Below, piece after piece: positions 8,656 through 17,914 of a stretch of 64,000 bases of DNA (position 1 is its first letter; every line of letters begins with the position of its first letter). Made by a program: the position numbers and the translations under genes. This DNA comes from CAVUAA01 sp963739345 (GTDB taxonomy: Bacteria > Chlamydiota > Chlamydiia > Chlamydiales > JAFEGQ01). The notes beneath the pieces are model-generated. The model did no database searches. It was given only the letters and a program-made list of their open reading frames with translations, and was not told where the DNA came from. Location: the NCBI GenBank assembly GCA_963739345.1, contig CAVUAA010000002.1:124001-188000 (forward strand). The letters are read 5' to 3'.

Positions 8656-10554
8656 ATGAGAAAAGGAATTCTCTGCCTATTGACCGCGCTGCTAGTCTTT
8701 TCGCTCGAGGCGGCCCCCCCCGACCTACGTGCCGAGGACGTGAATCGAAAACTAAAAGAGATGACCAAGGCACACGCCCGCCACAAAAAGCTTGATAGGC
8801 CGATTGTGAAGCGAGCCCTCTCTAACTATATCGACCATCTCGACCCCTCGAAGACCTATTTCCTTCAAGAAGAGGTAGACGTGTGGCTCAATGCCCCTGA
8901 TGAAACAGTGACCCACGTACTACGCGGCTACAAGAGCCACAACTACGCCGGATTTCAAGCGATTAGCGTTCAGATGGATATTGCGATCGCCCGCCGCAAC
9001 GCGATTGAAGAAGAACTCAACAGCGCAGAGCTGCCAACTGGCGTGAACGCCGATGAGTTCAAAAAGCTCGACTACGCAAAGAACGAGAGCGAGCTCCGCG
9101 AACGACTGCTCCGCCTTCGCGCCTACCAAGCAGAGGTGGCCGGCTCCTTCTATGATGAGCCCGACATCGCGATCGCCCTCATGAAAAAGCGGCGACAGCG
9201 CCGGGAGCGCGAAATGCTCGGACAGACAGCGGACGAAAAGGAGAAGATGCTCTACACCAACGTCCTCAAGGCGACCGCCTCGGCGCTCGACTCACAGACC
9301 GCCTACTTCACCCCCGACGAGGCGCAAGCGTTTGTAATGGACCTCCAGCAGCGGCTGGTCGGCATTGGCGTGCAGATGCGGGATAACCTCAACGGCTTCA
9401 CCGTCGTCCGGGTGATCGAAGGGGGACCTGCCCACACCCAAGGCTCTCTTCGGGCCGACGACCTGATCGTTGCGGTCAACGGCGACTCGGTGATGGGTCT
9501 CGACATCCAAGACGCCGTCAGCCGAATGCGCGGCGCCGACGGCACCGTCGTCACTCTCACTGTGATGCGGGAAAACAGCTACCAAGACGTCTCCATCCGC
9601 CGCGGCGAGGTGGTGTTCAAGGAGCAGCGAATTGAAACCTCCTTCGCACCCTACGAAGATGGAGTGATCGGCCGGATCGCCCTCTACTCTTTCTACCAAG
9701 ATGCCACCAACTCCTCCGCCATCGACATCAACGCGGCCATCAATGAGCTCAAGCGGAAACACAACCTCAAAGGGCTCGTCCTCGACCTCCGTCGCAACAC
9801 CGGCGGCCTCCTCACAGAAGCGATCGCCGTCACTGGCCTCTTCATCACCAAAGGGGTTGTCGCCAGCATCCGCGACAACGACGGCAACGTCCAATTCCTC
9901 CGCGACTCTGGTGGCCGCATCGCCTATGACGGCCCGCTCATCGTCCTCACCTCCCACCTAAGCGCCTCCGCCTCCGAGATTGTTGCAGGCGCCCTCCAGG
10001 ACTACGGCCGTGCGATCATCGTCGGCGACGTAACCACCTACGGGAAAGGGACCTTCCAAACGTCTACCATTGATCTGATGGGGGGGAGAGTGAACCCCAA
10101 AGGCGAGTACAAAGTGACCCGCGGCACCTACTTCACCGTCTCCGGCCGGAGCCCCCAAGTGCATGGCGTCCGCGCCGACATCGTCGCCCCCAGCATCTTC
10201 TCTGAGATCGAGCTTGGCGAGCGCTTCTCCAAGTACCCGCTCGAGCCCGACTCCATCCCCGCCAACTTCGATGATGACCTCTCCGATATTCCCAACCGCT
10301 ACCGCGCCCACGTCCGAAAGACCTACCACTATGACCTCCAAAAGCCGACCAAAGCGTACACCCGCCACCTCCCCGAGCTGCGACGGAATTCGAAGCGGCG
10401 AGTGAACGATAGCGTCGAGTATCAAGATTTTTTGGTCACTTTGCGCGACGGCAGCTCCCCCGCTGAGAATGAGGAAGATGTCCAGCTCGACGAGGCGTAC
10501 GACGTCATGCGCGATCTAATCATCCTACTAGATAACAATGAGGCTCAGCAGTAA
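8656..10554 (+). CDS. tsp: Tail-specific periplasmic protease Tsp/Prc
   Basis: This 632-residue S41-family serine protease degrades proteins from their C-termini in the periplasm, and its C. trachomatis counterpart is CT441. A signal peptide covers about residues 1-20. A PDZ domain lies around residues 240-330. The catalytic Ser is in SASASE (residues 436-441), and the catalytic Lys is K464 in YGKGTFQ. A C8 run (8714-8721) falls just after the signal peptide and is in frame here, so slippage would switch the gene off. The gene is followed 12 bases later by gltX. Confidence 0.93.
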   Translation: MRKGILCLLTALLVFSLEAAPPDLRAEDVNRKLKEMTKAHARHKKLDRPIVKRALSNYIDHLDPSKTYFLQEEVDVWLNAPDETVTHVLRGYKSHNYAGFQAISVQMDIAIARRNAIEEELNSAELPTGVNADEFKKLDYAKNESELRERLLRLRAYQAEVAGSFYDEPDIAIALMKKRRQRREREMLGQTADEKEKMLYTNVLKATASALDSQTAYFTPDEAQAFVMDLQQRLVGIGVQMRDNLNGFTVVRVIEGGPAHTQGSLRADDLIVAVNGDSVMGLDIQDAVSRMRGADGTVVTLTVMRENSYQDVSIRRGEVVFKEQRIETSFAPYEDGVIGRIALYSFYQDATNSSAIDINAAINELKRKHNLKGLVLDLRRNTGGLLTEAIAVTGLFITKGVVASIRDNDGNVQFLRDSGGRIAYDGPLIVLTSHLSASASEIVAGALQDYGRAIIVGDVTTYGKGTFQTSTIDLMGGRVNPKGEYKVTRGTYFTVSGRSPQVHGVRADIVAPSIFSEIELGERFSKYPLEPDSIPANFDDDLSDIPNRYRAHVRKTYHYDLQKPTKAYTRHLPELRRNSKRRVNDSVEYQDFLVTLRDGSSPAENEEDVQLDEAYDVMRDLIILLDNNEAQQ

Positions 10555-10566
10555 ACTGTCCTGTCT

Positions 10567-12045
10567 ATGACAGTTCGTACACGCATCGCACCCTCGCCGA
10601 CGGGCGATCCCCACGTGGGGACCGCTTACATCGCCCTCTTTAATATGGCCTTCGCCCGTCACCACGGAGGGAAGTTCCTCCTTCGTATTGAAGATACCGA
10701 CCAAACCCGTTCCCGCCCCCAGTACGAACAAAATATTTACAATGCCCTTCGCTGGGCCGGCATCGAATGGGATGAAGAGCCCGTCCGGCAATCAGAGCGT
10801 CTCGACATCTATAAAAAATATGCCGAGCAGCTGCTCAACGAGGGAAAAGCATACAAATGCTTCACCACCCCTGAAGAGCTGGCCGAGATGCGGGAGATCG
10901 CCAAAAAATCAGGTGGCCGCCTCGGCTACGACCGGCGCCACCGCAATCTCAGCCCAGAAGAGATCGACGCCCGCCTCTTAGCCGACGAGTCGCACGTCAT
11001 CCGCCTCAAAGTTCCCCTCACCGGCGAGTGCGTCTTCGAAGATGCCATCAAAGGGCGCACCACCGTCCCCTGGGCCGACGTCGACGATCAAGTGATCATG
11101 AAATCGGACGGCTTTCCTACCTACCACCTGGCCAACGTCGTCGACGACCACCTGCAAGGGATCACCCACGTCATCCGCGGCGATGAGTGGATGAGCTCCA
11201 CCCCCAAACACGCCCTCCTCTACGATCTTTTCGGCTGGGAGCGACCCACCTTCATCCACATGCCCCTCCTCCTCGGCACCGATGGCAAAAAACTCTCCAA
11301 GCGGAAAAACCCCACCTCCATCTCCTTCTACCGCGACTCCGGCTACCTCTCAGAAGCGTTCCGCAACTTTCTCTCTCTCATGGGCTACTCCATGACCGAC
11401 GGAAGTGAAGTCTACTCGCTCGAAAAACTGATCGCCGACTTCGACATCACCCGCTTTGGCACCTCCGGCGCCGTCTTCGACGTCCGCAAGCTCGACTGGC
11501 TCAACCAGCAATACATCATCAATCTCATTCCACAGGACAAACTGTGGAGCAGACTTAAAGAGTGGATGTTCAACGACACCTTCATGGAGTCGCTCATGCC
11601 CCTCGTCCACACCCGCATCAAGACCTTTGGCGACTTCATGACCCTCTGCCACTTCTTCTTCGTCAACGAACTCCCCTACACAGAAGAGCTCCTCTGCCCC
11701 CGCAAACTCACGCCACTTCATAGCAGCATGCTGCTGCAAACCATGATCTGGCACATGGAAGAGAACGAAGACTGGGGAGCCACCGGCTTTGAAGCGGCCT
11801 CCCGCGCCATCGCCGAGTGCTTCTCCATCCACCACAAGAAAGACCTTATCCCCCTTCTCTTTGGCACCCTCATGGGCTCCCACACCGGCCCCCCCCTCTT
11901 CGAATCGGTCCAAATTCTCGGCAAAGACCGCACCCGCGCTCGCCTCCTGCAGGCGATCACCTTCCTCGGCGGCCTCTCCAACAAAAAGATGTCTGAACTC
12001 CAAAAAGCCTGGAGAGCGGATACCTGCTCCTCCCTCCTCGCATGA
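10567..12045 (+). CDS. gltX: Glutamyl-tRNA synthetase
   Basis: This 492-residue class I synthetase charges tRNA-Glu. In chlamydiae it is expected also to mischarge tRNA-Gln for later amidation. The HIGH-type motif is PHVGTAY (about residues 14-20), preceded by IAPSPTG. The KMSKS-type motif is KKLSKRK near 240-246. It follows tsp with little space and overlaps the next gene by four bases (ATGA), so co-translation is likely. A C8 run at 11889-11896 encodes part of GPPL and is in frame. Confidence 0.96.
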   Translation: MTVRTRIAPSPTGDPHVGTAYIALFNMAFARHHGGKFLLRIEDTDQTRSRPQYEQNIYNALRWAGIEWDEEPVRQSERLDIYKKYAEQLLNEGKAYKCFTTPEELAEMREIAKKSGGRLGYDRRHRNLSPEEIDARLLADESHVIRLKVPLTGECVFEDAIKGRTTVPWADVDDQVIMKSDGFPTYHLANVVDDHLQGITHVIRGDEWMSSTPKHALLYDLFGWERPTFIHMPLLLGTDGKKLSKRKNPTSISFYRDSGYLSEAFRNFLSLMGYSMTDGSEVYSLEKLIADFDITRFGTSGAVFDVRKLDWLNQQYIINLIPQDKLWSRLKEWMFNDTFMESLMPLVHTRIKTFGDFMTLCHFFFVNELPYTEELLCPRKLTPLHSSMLLQTMIWHMEENEDWGATGFEAASRAIAECFSIHHKKDLIPLLFGTLMGSHTGPPLFESVQILGKDRTRARLLQAITFLGGLSNKKMSELQKAWRADTCSSLLA

Positions 12046-13109
12046 ACGCCTACTCCAAGGAAAACCCCTTCCACGCACGGCTCAAGCATCGGGAGCCGCT
12101 CACCGCCCCCGACTCGGCCAAGCAGAGCCATCACGTCGAGCTTGATCTCACCGGCTCAAACCTCACCTATCAGCCGGGCGACTGCGTCGCCATCATGCCC
12201 ACCAACGCTCCCGACGTCGTCGATCGCACCCTCGAAGCACTCAGCGCAGACGAGTCTCTGCGCAATTTCCTCACTCATGAGGCCAACGTCTCCCACATCT
12301 CCAAAGGGCTCCTCCGCCTCCTCGCCACCCGCATCCCCCAACTTTCCCCCCTCCTCGAAAGAGAAAATCGCGACCAGCTTAAAACTTTCCTCGACCAGCA
12401 CGAAGTGTGGGACCTCCTCGAGACCTACGGCAACCCATTCACCCCCCAGGAAATCTCTGCTAAGCTCACCAAACTGATGCCCCGCTTCTACTCCATCGCC
12501 AGCGCCATGTCGGCTGTCGGCGAAGAAGTGCACCTCACCGTCCGTCACGTCGAGTACACCTGTCGCGACATCCGCCGCCTCGGCGTCTGCACCCACCTTC
12601 TCTGCGAACGGACCCCCCTTGACGCTACCCTCCCCCTCTTTATCCACTCAGCCGATCACTTCCGCTTACCAGAAGACGACAACACCCCCATCATCATGAT
12701 TGGCCCTGGCACCGGCGTCGCCCCCTACCGCGCCTTCCTCCAGGAGCGGAACGCCCGCAACGCTCCTGGCAAAAACTGGCTCTTCTTTGGCGAGTGGACT
12801 CAAAAGGGTCACTTCTTCTACGAGCCCCTCTGGACCCACCTCATCGACCAAAACCGCCTCCGCCTCACCACCGCCTTTTCTCGCGACCAGGACCACAAAG
12901 TCTACGTCCAAGACCGCATCCGCGAGCACGGCCCTGAAATTTTCCAATGGCTCGAAGATGGCGCCACCCTCTACGTCTGCGGCGATGCGCACAACATGGC
13001 CCCCGCCGTCGAACAAGCACTCCTCGACATCATCGCCCCCCACCAAGACCCCAAGCCCTACCTCAAATCCCTCCGCCAATCTGGCCGCTATCTCAAAGAT
13101 GTGTATTAA
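12042..13109 (+). CDS. cysJ: CysJ-like flavoprotein reductase without an FMN domain
   Basis: This 355-residue protein has the FAD- and NADPH-binding halves of the sulfite-reductase/cytochrome-P450-reductase family. FAD motif RFYSIAS is near 148, pyridine-nucleotide motif IGPGTGVAPYRAF near 220, and the C-terminal YVCGDAHNMA near 311. The N-terminal flavodoxin (FMN) domain of classic CysJ is absent. Proteins annotated as CysJ occur in Chlamydia, but the electron acceptor is not clear. No hemoprotein partner (CysI) is visible here. The start overlaps the gltX stop (ATGA). Part of its 3' end is duplicated about 640 bases downstream. Confidence 0.8.
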   Translation: MNAYSKENPFHARLKHREPLTAPDSAKQSHHVELDLTGSNLTYQPGDCVAIMPTNAPDVVDRTLEALSADESLRNFLTHEANVSHISKGLLRLLATRIPQLSPLLERENRDQLKTFLDQHEVWDLLETYGNPFTPQEISAKLTKLMPRFYSIASAMSAVGEEVHLTVRHVEYTCRDIRRLGVCTHLLCERTPLDATLPLFIHSADHFRLPEDDNTPIIMIGPGTGVAPYRAFLQERNARNAPGKNWLFFGEWTQKGHFFYEPLWTHLIDQNRLRLTTAFSRDQDHKVYVQDRIREHGPEIFQWLEDGATLYVCGDAHNMAPAVEQALLDIIAPHQDPKPYLKSLRQSGRYLKDVY

Positions 13110-13130
13110 CCTCTAAATCGGAGAGACTAA

Positions 13131-13721
13131 ATGTTTGAACATTTTCTAAGGGGATGCAATACCAATAACGGCCCCCTCAACAAGCTCAGCGAAATGTTGG
13201 GCCTGGAGAATAGGCCTCGCTACTGCATCATCAAAGCAGCTCAAGAGGAAGATTGGAACAGTGCTGCTGAGCACCTTGGACGGGCAACCCGCCGCACCGC
13301 AAATCACGCACTAGCAAACTGGCAACATGCAACAGCCTGGTCGATCATCTTTGTCGCCGCCTGCAACATGCACCCCCCTCTAACTCTCGGCATGACGGTG
13401 GTAGGCACTGCCCTTTGCGCCAGGTATAGCTGGTCAGATTACTACATCAGCGGCAAGTTGAAAGAGATGGGAGTCGAAGAGGTAGCGCATATCCACAATT
13501 TCCAGCGAATGTGTAGAACCTGCTATCTCTCAGCTGAGAAGGTACGTACAATGGCGAACGAAGACACCTCCAAGCTAGCTGCCGGAGCGCTTATCATCGC
13601 AATGGCGGCCCTTGCAAAATTAGAAAGCCCCATGTTCTGCAAGATCGCTTGGCCCGTGACTCTATCTACCGCTCTCTTGACCAGCTTCGCCGCGTCAAGC
13701 TACCTCGCGCAGGAACCGTAG
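13131..13721 (+). CDS. Hypothetical membrane protein, possible inclusion-membrane type
   Basis: I do not recognise this 196-residue protein. A hydrophobic double segment lies at about residues 68-100 (WSIIFVAAC, then a short break, then LTLGMTVVGTALCA). Two further hydrophobic stretches occur near 150-165 and 175-193. The closely spaced first pair resembles the bilobed hydrophobic domain of chlamydial Inc proteins, which are type III secreted into the inclusion membrane. That similarity is of shape only. A ribosome binding site (GGAGAG) precedes ATG 13131. The gene sits between cysJ and a short copy of the cysJ 3' end, which suggests it was inserted there. Confidence 0.6.
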   Translation: MFEHFLRGCNTNNGPLNKLSEMLGLENRPRYCIIKAAQEEDWNSAAEHLGRATRRTANHALANWQHATAWSIIFVAACNMHPPLTLGMTVVGTALCARYSWSDYYISGKLKEMGVEEVAHIHNFQRMCRTCYLSAEKVRTMANEDTSKLAAGALIIAMAALAKLESPMFCKIAWPVTLSTALLTSFAASSYLAQEP

Positions 13722-13725
13722 CAGC

Positions 13726-13752
13726 ATCTCAAAGATGTTTACTAACTCTTAA
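13726..13752 (+). repeat. Remnant copy of the cysJ 3' end
   Basis: ATCTCAAAGATGT (13726-13738) repeats exactly the bases at 13090-13102, and similarity continues for another 14 bases (about 22 of 27 match overall). In the cysJ frame both copies encode LKDVY followed by TAA. The two copies bracket the hypothetical gene 13131-13721. Confidence 0.65.
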
Positions 13753-13791
13753 CCTTCTGGCATGCTCAGCCCAAATCAAGGAGGGACGGCC

Positions 13792-14862
13792 ATGCTCGAC
13801 ACATTGCAAAATTTTGCACTACCAACTTGCTGGGCGCAGGGGATGCAACACTACAGGGTAGTTCCAGCAGGAAGCATCCAGCCCCCCGAAAAACCGGTGG
13901 AAACCGAGTCTCGCCTATTTGGTACCATCCGAGGGAGCCTTGGCTGGGGAGAACTTCCCAAGGATAAAGTGGCCCCCAAGAAGATCGATGCTGAGCTGCT
14001 GATGCGCCAACTCTGCAACGATTATCCTCTCGGCTTAGAAACCCTGCAAAACCTCGCCAATGCTCTCGAAGAGGAACAGACCGACCCGTGGACCGGCAAG
14101 ACCCTTCTAGAAAAAGTTGAGGAGACGCTCGACAACGCCGAAGTCCCGGTGGCACAGGTGCTAAAGGTATTGCAACATGCGGTCAATCACAAGTTGATCG
14201 ACACCGTGTGGGCCGCACGTGAGCTCCACGACACGGAAGCGATCACCTACAACAACCACCAGTTCGTGTTCAAATACAGTGAGCTGTGTCAGCTCTCTCC
14301 CCGCGAAGGAATGATTGCAGCCTGGTGTGCAAAAGGCGACGAAAGCGACCCAGTGAAAAAGAATAAGCACGCCGCACACTTCTCCTTCCACCTAAGTCGA
14401 GCGGTTTGGTCAGTAGTCCAGCACGCCTATGAGAACAGCAGAAACATCGACACGTGGATGTTCATAGTGGGAGCCAGCCTTTCCCGCTGGCGCGGCCTTT
14501 CCCTCGTCATTGTCTCGGTGAGTAGTGCCGCCGCCTTCATGAAGTCAGACAACGAACTCTCCACATGGCTAAACGAAAAGACTGGACCCGCCTCGACGAT
14601 CATCGACCCGATTGCGACTGCGGCCGACGAAGCACGCAAAATTCTCCACAGCAATGACGCCTGGTTAGGGAAGCTCTCCGGACTGTTGGTGGTGCACGCC
14701 CTCGTTCCGCAGATCAGCAGCGCCGTCCCCTTTCTCTCTCTCCTCTCTTTTGGAGGAACCGTCGTCACCTGCCTCGCCATTGGCGACTTTATTGGAGCTG
14801 ATGATCCGCGACGCTCTGTTCCGCTGTCTGAGGTCGAGGCTCAGGGTGAAGAGGAGGAGTGA
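13792..14862 (+). CDS. Hypothetical protein with C-terminal hydrophobic segments
   Basis: I do not recognise this 356-residue protein. The first about 220 residues are soluble-looking and mixed in charge. Hydrophobic segments follow at about 232-258 (MFIVGASL, then LSLVIVSVSSAAAF) and 300-338 (LLVVHALVP, then LSLLSFGGTVVTCLAIG), and the tail is acidic (QGEEEE). The start at ATG 13792 is set by AAGGAGGG six bases upstream; the frame continues 30 bases further upstream without a good site. The last 74 bases overlap the convergent antiporter gene. Membrane localisation is likely. Any role is unknown. Confidence 0.65.
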   Translation: MLDTLQNFALPTCWAQGMQHYRVVPAGSIQPPEKPVETESRLFGTIRGSLGWGELPKDKVAPKKIDAELLMRQLCNDYPLGLETLQNLANALEEEQTDPWTGKTLLEKVEETLDNAEVPVAQVLKVLQHAVNHKLIDTVWAARELHDTEAITYNNHQFVFKYSELCQLSPREGMIAAWCAKGDESDPVKKNKHAAHFSFHLSRAVWSVVQHAYENSRNIDTWMFIVGASLSRWRGLSLVIVSVSSAAAFMKSDNELSTWLNEKTGPASTIIDPIATAADEARKILHSNDAWLGKLSGLLVVHALVPQISSAVPFLSLLSFGGTVVTCLAIGDFIGADDPRRSVPLSEVEAQGEEEE

Positions 14863-16576
14863 GGGCATCTTCGAGCACTTCGTTGAGTGACTCGAACTCC
14901 TCATCGACCAGCGCTTCGTAAACTTCCGCCGCATTCTTAGCTAGATGGAGTTGACGGGTGGTGACGCTCCGACGCCTGAAGAGCTCGGAGATGGCGCGCA
15001 GCGCGCCCAGGTGCTGTTCGCGGTGGCCCGGCGGAGTTCCAACCAGAATCACCATATGGGCCGGCTGACCGTCAACCGCCTCCCAATCAATCCCCTCACG
15101 AATCACTCCCATCACACCCACGATCTTTTGGCCGCCAGCGAGGATGCCGTGTGGAATGGCCAATCCCTTGCCCACACCGGTACTTCCCTGTAGCTCTCGA
15201 TTGAGCACCGCTTCGAGGAAGGGGCGTCGCTCCTTCCGCTTCAGCCCGGGGTGGGTGCGGAAGAGGAAATGGACGAGCTCTTTTATGATCGCGGTCCGTT
15301 CACGCGACTTCACATCAACCGTGATGTACTCCTCCTGGAGAAAGTCAATCAAGCGGGGAAGCGCAAGCCCCACCTCGCCCGACTTGCGCAACGAGAAGCG
15401 GAGAATGAGCGGCCCAATCATCTCAGAGACGGTCACCGCGAGGAGCACTGCTGGAATCACATAGCCCGAAACGGCGCCGGTCGCATCCATCGCCCCAAGA
15501 CTTGCCACCAGGCCAACCGTGATCCCCGCCTGCGGCGTCAACGCCAGTCCCAAATACTTCGACACCCGCCGCGGCATCTGGATCAAACGCCCACTCACAT
15601 AAACGGTGACCAAGTTCGCAACCACCCGAGTGACAAAGAAGATCGCCGCCAAAATCCCCACACTCCCAATATCGCTGAAATTGGCGTGCGTCCCCGTCAG
15701 CGTGAAGAAGAGGGTGTAGACGATCACCTCGTAGTCCTCGAACAGGTCCAGAACATGACTCCGCCCCGGCAAATTGGCAATCGTGATTCCAAGCGCCAGA
15801 TTGGTCAACACCGGCGACAGGCCGAGCTGCAGCGCTAATCCATACCCCACAATCAACGCCGCAAACGCGAGCGTCACCGACTTCTGCCGAGTGTGAATCT
15901 GCCGCCAAGCAAGCGTGAGCAACAGAGCGAGCATCACGCCGAGCAACACCGCCCCGCCCAGCTGCACTACCAGCGTGAGCGCCTCTGCTGATTCGAAAAC
16001 CCACTGCCGCGCTCCTTCAAAGAGGAAAATATTCGCCACATTGTTGAGCACCACAACCGCCACCAACGTCTTCACAAAGACGCCCCGCGCTTGCGACTCT
16101 TTCACCACATGGATCACCGTTGCTGGCGCCGTTGCAATGGCCAAAATCGCCATGAACAGAGCTGCATGCATCACATCCACACCTGGAAAATGACCCAGCA
16201 AAAACGTCAGCAAGATGACCGAAAAAACCAGGAGTGGCACAACCACCGTTCCCACCCCGCCCAGCACCAAAATGCGCTTGAACGCGTTGCGCAACACGCC
16301 AAATTGCAAATGGGAACCGATCGTAATCGCAATCAGACTGAGCGCCAGATTGGTAATCGGCTCTAACTGTGCCGATACCCTTGCACCTTCCGTATCCACC
16401 ACGTGAAAGATGGGTCCCAACAACAGACCGGCCAACAAATAGCCCGTCACACTTGGCAACCGCACTAACCGCGCCAAATATCCCAGCACCAATCCAACCA
16501 ACAACAGTAGCGCCATGATCGGATAAACACTCTCAATCGGTCCCGCAAATGTTTCACTAAGCCACGTGTGAATCAT
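14789..16576 (-). CDS. Kef/CPA2-type cation:proton antiporter fused to a PTS EIIA domain
   Basis: About 595 residues. The N-terminal two thirds is a multi-pass CPA2 exchanger, with VTGYLLAGLLLGPI near the start, EDYEVIVYTLFFTLTG, and ALTPQAGITVGL. The C-terminal about 160 residues form a fructose/nitrogen-type EIIA domain. It retains the phosphoacceptor His476 in GLAIPHG. Such fusions are thought to tie ion exchange to PTS phosphorylation, but that is family inference. The frame is open to 16645. I prefer ATG 16576, which begins at the first membrane segment and has AGGAG just upstream. The gene is divergent from the coiled-coil cassette and overlaps the preceding convergent gene by 74 bases. 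Confidence 0.82.
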   Translation of the reverse strand: MIHTWLSETFAGPIESVYPIMALLLLVGLVLGYLARLVRLPSVTGYLLAGLLLGPIFHVVDTEGARVSAQLEPITNLALSLIAITIGSHLQFGVLRNAFKRILVLGGVGTVVVPLLVFSVILLTFLLGHFPGVDVMHAALFMAILAIATAPATVIHVVKESQARGVFVKTLVAVVVLNNVANIFLFEGARQWVFESAEALTLVVQLGGAVLLGVMLALLLTLAWRQIHTRQKSVTLAFAALIVGYGLALQLGLSPVLTNLALGITIANLPGRSHVLDLFEDYEVIVYTLFFTLTGTHANFSDIGSVGILAAIFFVTRVVANLVTVYVSGRLIQMPRRVSKYLGLALTPQAGITVGLVASLGAMDATGAVSGYVIPAVLLAVTVSEMIGPLILRFSLRKSGEVGLALPRLIDFLQEEYITVDVKSRERTAIIKELVHFLFRTHPGLKRKERRPFLEAVLNRELQGSTGVGKGLAIPHGILAGGQKIVGVMGVIREGIDWEAVDGQPAHMVILVGTPPGHREQHLGALRAISELFRRRSVTTRQLHLAKNAAEVYEALVDEEFESLNEVLEDALTPPLHPEPRPQTAEQSVADHQLQ

Positions 16577-16700
16577 GGCTCCTAGTGTGCCCGATCGAAC
16601 AATATTTTCCACTACCATTAAGATTTCGCAAATTTCCTCTTGCAAGAATTTCTCGTGTCCTCAAAAATCTCCTTCAACCCGCCACTCAAAGGAGGTTCCC

Positions 16701-17294
16701 ATGTCAGGACAGGCCATTAAACCCCTTGGCAACACCAATCATTACAAGGTTAAAGACATTCAGGGGTGTGCTACCCCAAAAACAGAGCTTCATCACGAAC
16801 ACGAAAAGCGGGGGCTCAAGGAGTGGCCGAAGAGCCGCTCCTACGTCAACCTCTTATCGGGCGTAACCACTACTTTCATGGACAGCAACAACAACAACCA
16901 GAGCGGCTCCAAGATCGACACCGCAAGCATAAGACAGGAGATTCAAGATTGGGCGTTTTGGGCTGCTCAATTCGTTACCAAGGACGTCGACATCCGCGTT
17001 GATATGCTGATCGAAGAAATCAGAAAGGTGAATGACCTGGCAGAGAGCAACTTCGAGAGCCACCGCACGCACATCAATCAGCTCGGTCCCAACTTGTCAA
17101 AAGCGATCAGCACAATTCCCGCTACCGTTCTGCAGTCAGAGGAGTTCATGGAGGCCCTCCGGCAGATCAAAGACAACCGCAAGCAGATGAAAGAGCTAAC
17201 GGCCGAGCTCCAAACAACCAAGGAAGAGCTAGCTGAACTACAAGCTCAGTTCGCAGAGCTCAAGAAACTCGTCGAGAATATTCAACATAACTAG
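16701..17294 (+). CDS. Small coiled-coil protein, cassette paralogue 1
   Basis: This 197-residue protein is of unknown function. AAAGGAGG five bases before ATG 16701 fixes the start; the frame is open for 126 bases upstream without a site. The N-terminal half is variable and looks disordered. It is followed by the cassette motif WAFWAAQFVTKDVDIRV near residues 82-98 and then a long Glu/Lys/Leu/Gln-rich coiled coil to the C-terminus. No signal peptide or membrane segment is visible. The core motif and layout are shared with the genes at 17304, 20568 and 21085. The next paralogue starts nine bases downstream, so this looks like the first gene of an operon. Confidence 0.75.
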   Translation: MSGQAIKPLGNTNHYKVKDIQGCATPKTELHHEHEKRGLKEWPKSRSYVNLLSGVTTTFMDSNNNNQSGSKIDTASIRQEIQDWAFWAAQFVTKDVDIRVDMLIEEIRKVNDLAESNFESHRTHINQLGPNLSKAISTIPATVLQSEEFMEALRQIKDNRKQMKELTAELQTTKEELAELQAQFAELKKLVENIQHN

Positions 17295-17303
17295 AGGGAA
17301 AAG

Positions 17304-17882
17304 ATGTCCGGACTAACACCTGTCGGAACTGTAACACTTCCAGAAAAACTTCAGAAGTTTGCAATTCCAAAAGCGGTCCTCCACGCTTCCCACGAAGAAC
17401 TCGGACTTGGGAAGCCGCCCGAGACCTTTTTCCCTTTCAAGCTCCCCCCTCATTCGAACCCGGGGCGAGGCTGGCTTGGCCCCGCGTTTAACGATAAGCA
17501 ACGCAACCAAATGTCCTCGATGATCTTCTGGGCATGCCGCTTTGTCGCCCTTGATGCGGACATCCGTGTCCAGTGGCTGCTCAATGAGGTCTGGAAAGTG
17601 CGCGGTTACGCGGAGAAAGGCTTTGAGAAGCACCGCGAATACATCAATGCCCTGGAACTGCCCAAAGCGACGGAAGAGATCAAGGCCTCCCTCAACAACA
17701 TGCCGAAGCGAGTCCTCGAGACCAAGGAGATTCAAGATCTCCGCAAACAGGTAGCCGACGGCGAGAAGAAAACCAAGAACCTCGAAGGCGAGCTTGTCCG
17801 CACCCAAGACAGAGTCGGTGCGCTCGAAAAAGAGCTCGCTCAGCTGAAGGCAATCGTCATGACGATGCGCCAAAATCTCTAA
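17304..17882 (+). CDS. Small coiled-coil protein, cassette paralogue 2
   Basis: This 192-residue protein is of unknown function. Like the interrupted paralogue 4, it starts MSGL. It then has a variable proline/glycine-rich region, the cassette motif MIFWACRFVALDADIRV, and a C-terminal coiled coil. It lies nine bases after paralogue 1 and 32 bases before the 887-residue protein. The shared pattern across the family is FW-x3-FV-x2-D-x-DIR; positions outside it differ greatly, so the paralogues are old or fast-evolving. A structural, chaperone or secreted role is possible, and nothing in the sequence decides between them. Confidence 0.75.
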   Translation: MSGLTPVGTVTLPEKLQKFAIPKAVLHASHEELGLGKPPETFFPFKLPPHSNPGRGWLGPAFNDKQRNQMSSMIFWACRFVALDADIRVQWLLNEVWKVRGYAEKGFEKHREYINALELPKATEEIKASLNNMPKRVLETKEIQDLRKQVADGEKKTKNLEGELVRTQDRVGALEKELAQLKAIVMTMRQNL

Positions 17883-17914
17883 CAAGGGGCAAACCCCTAA
17901 CCTTTGGACCTGCC

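Noticed and set aside
16577..16700. A specific promoter for the coiled-coil cassette (TTGCAA near 16642)
   Set aside because: The spacing-matched -10 position reads AAAAAT, too weak to call.
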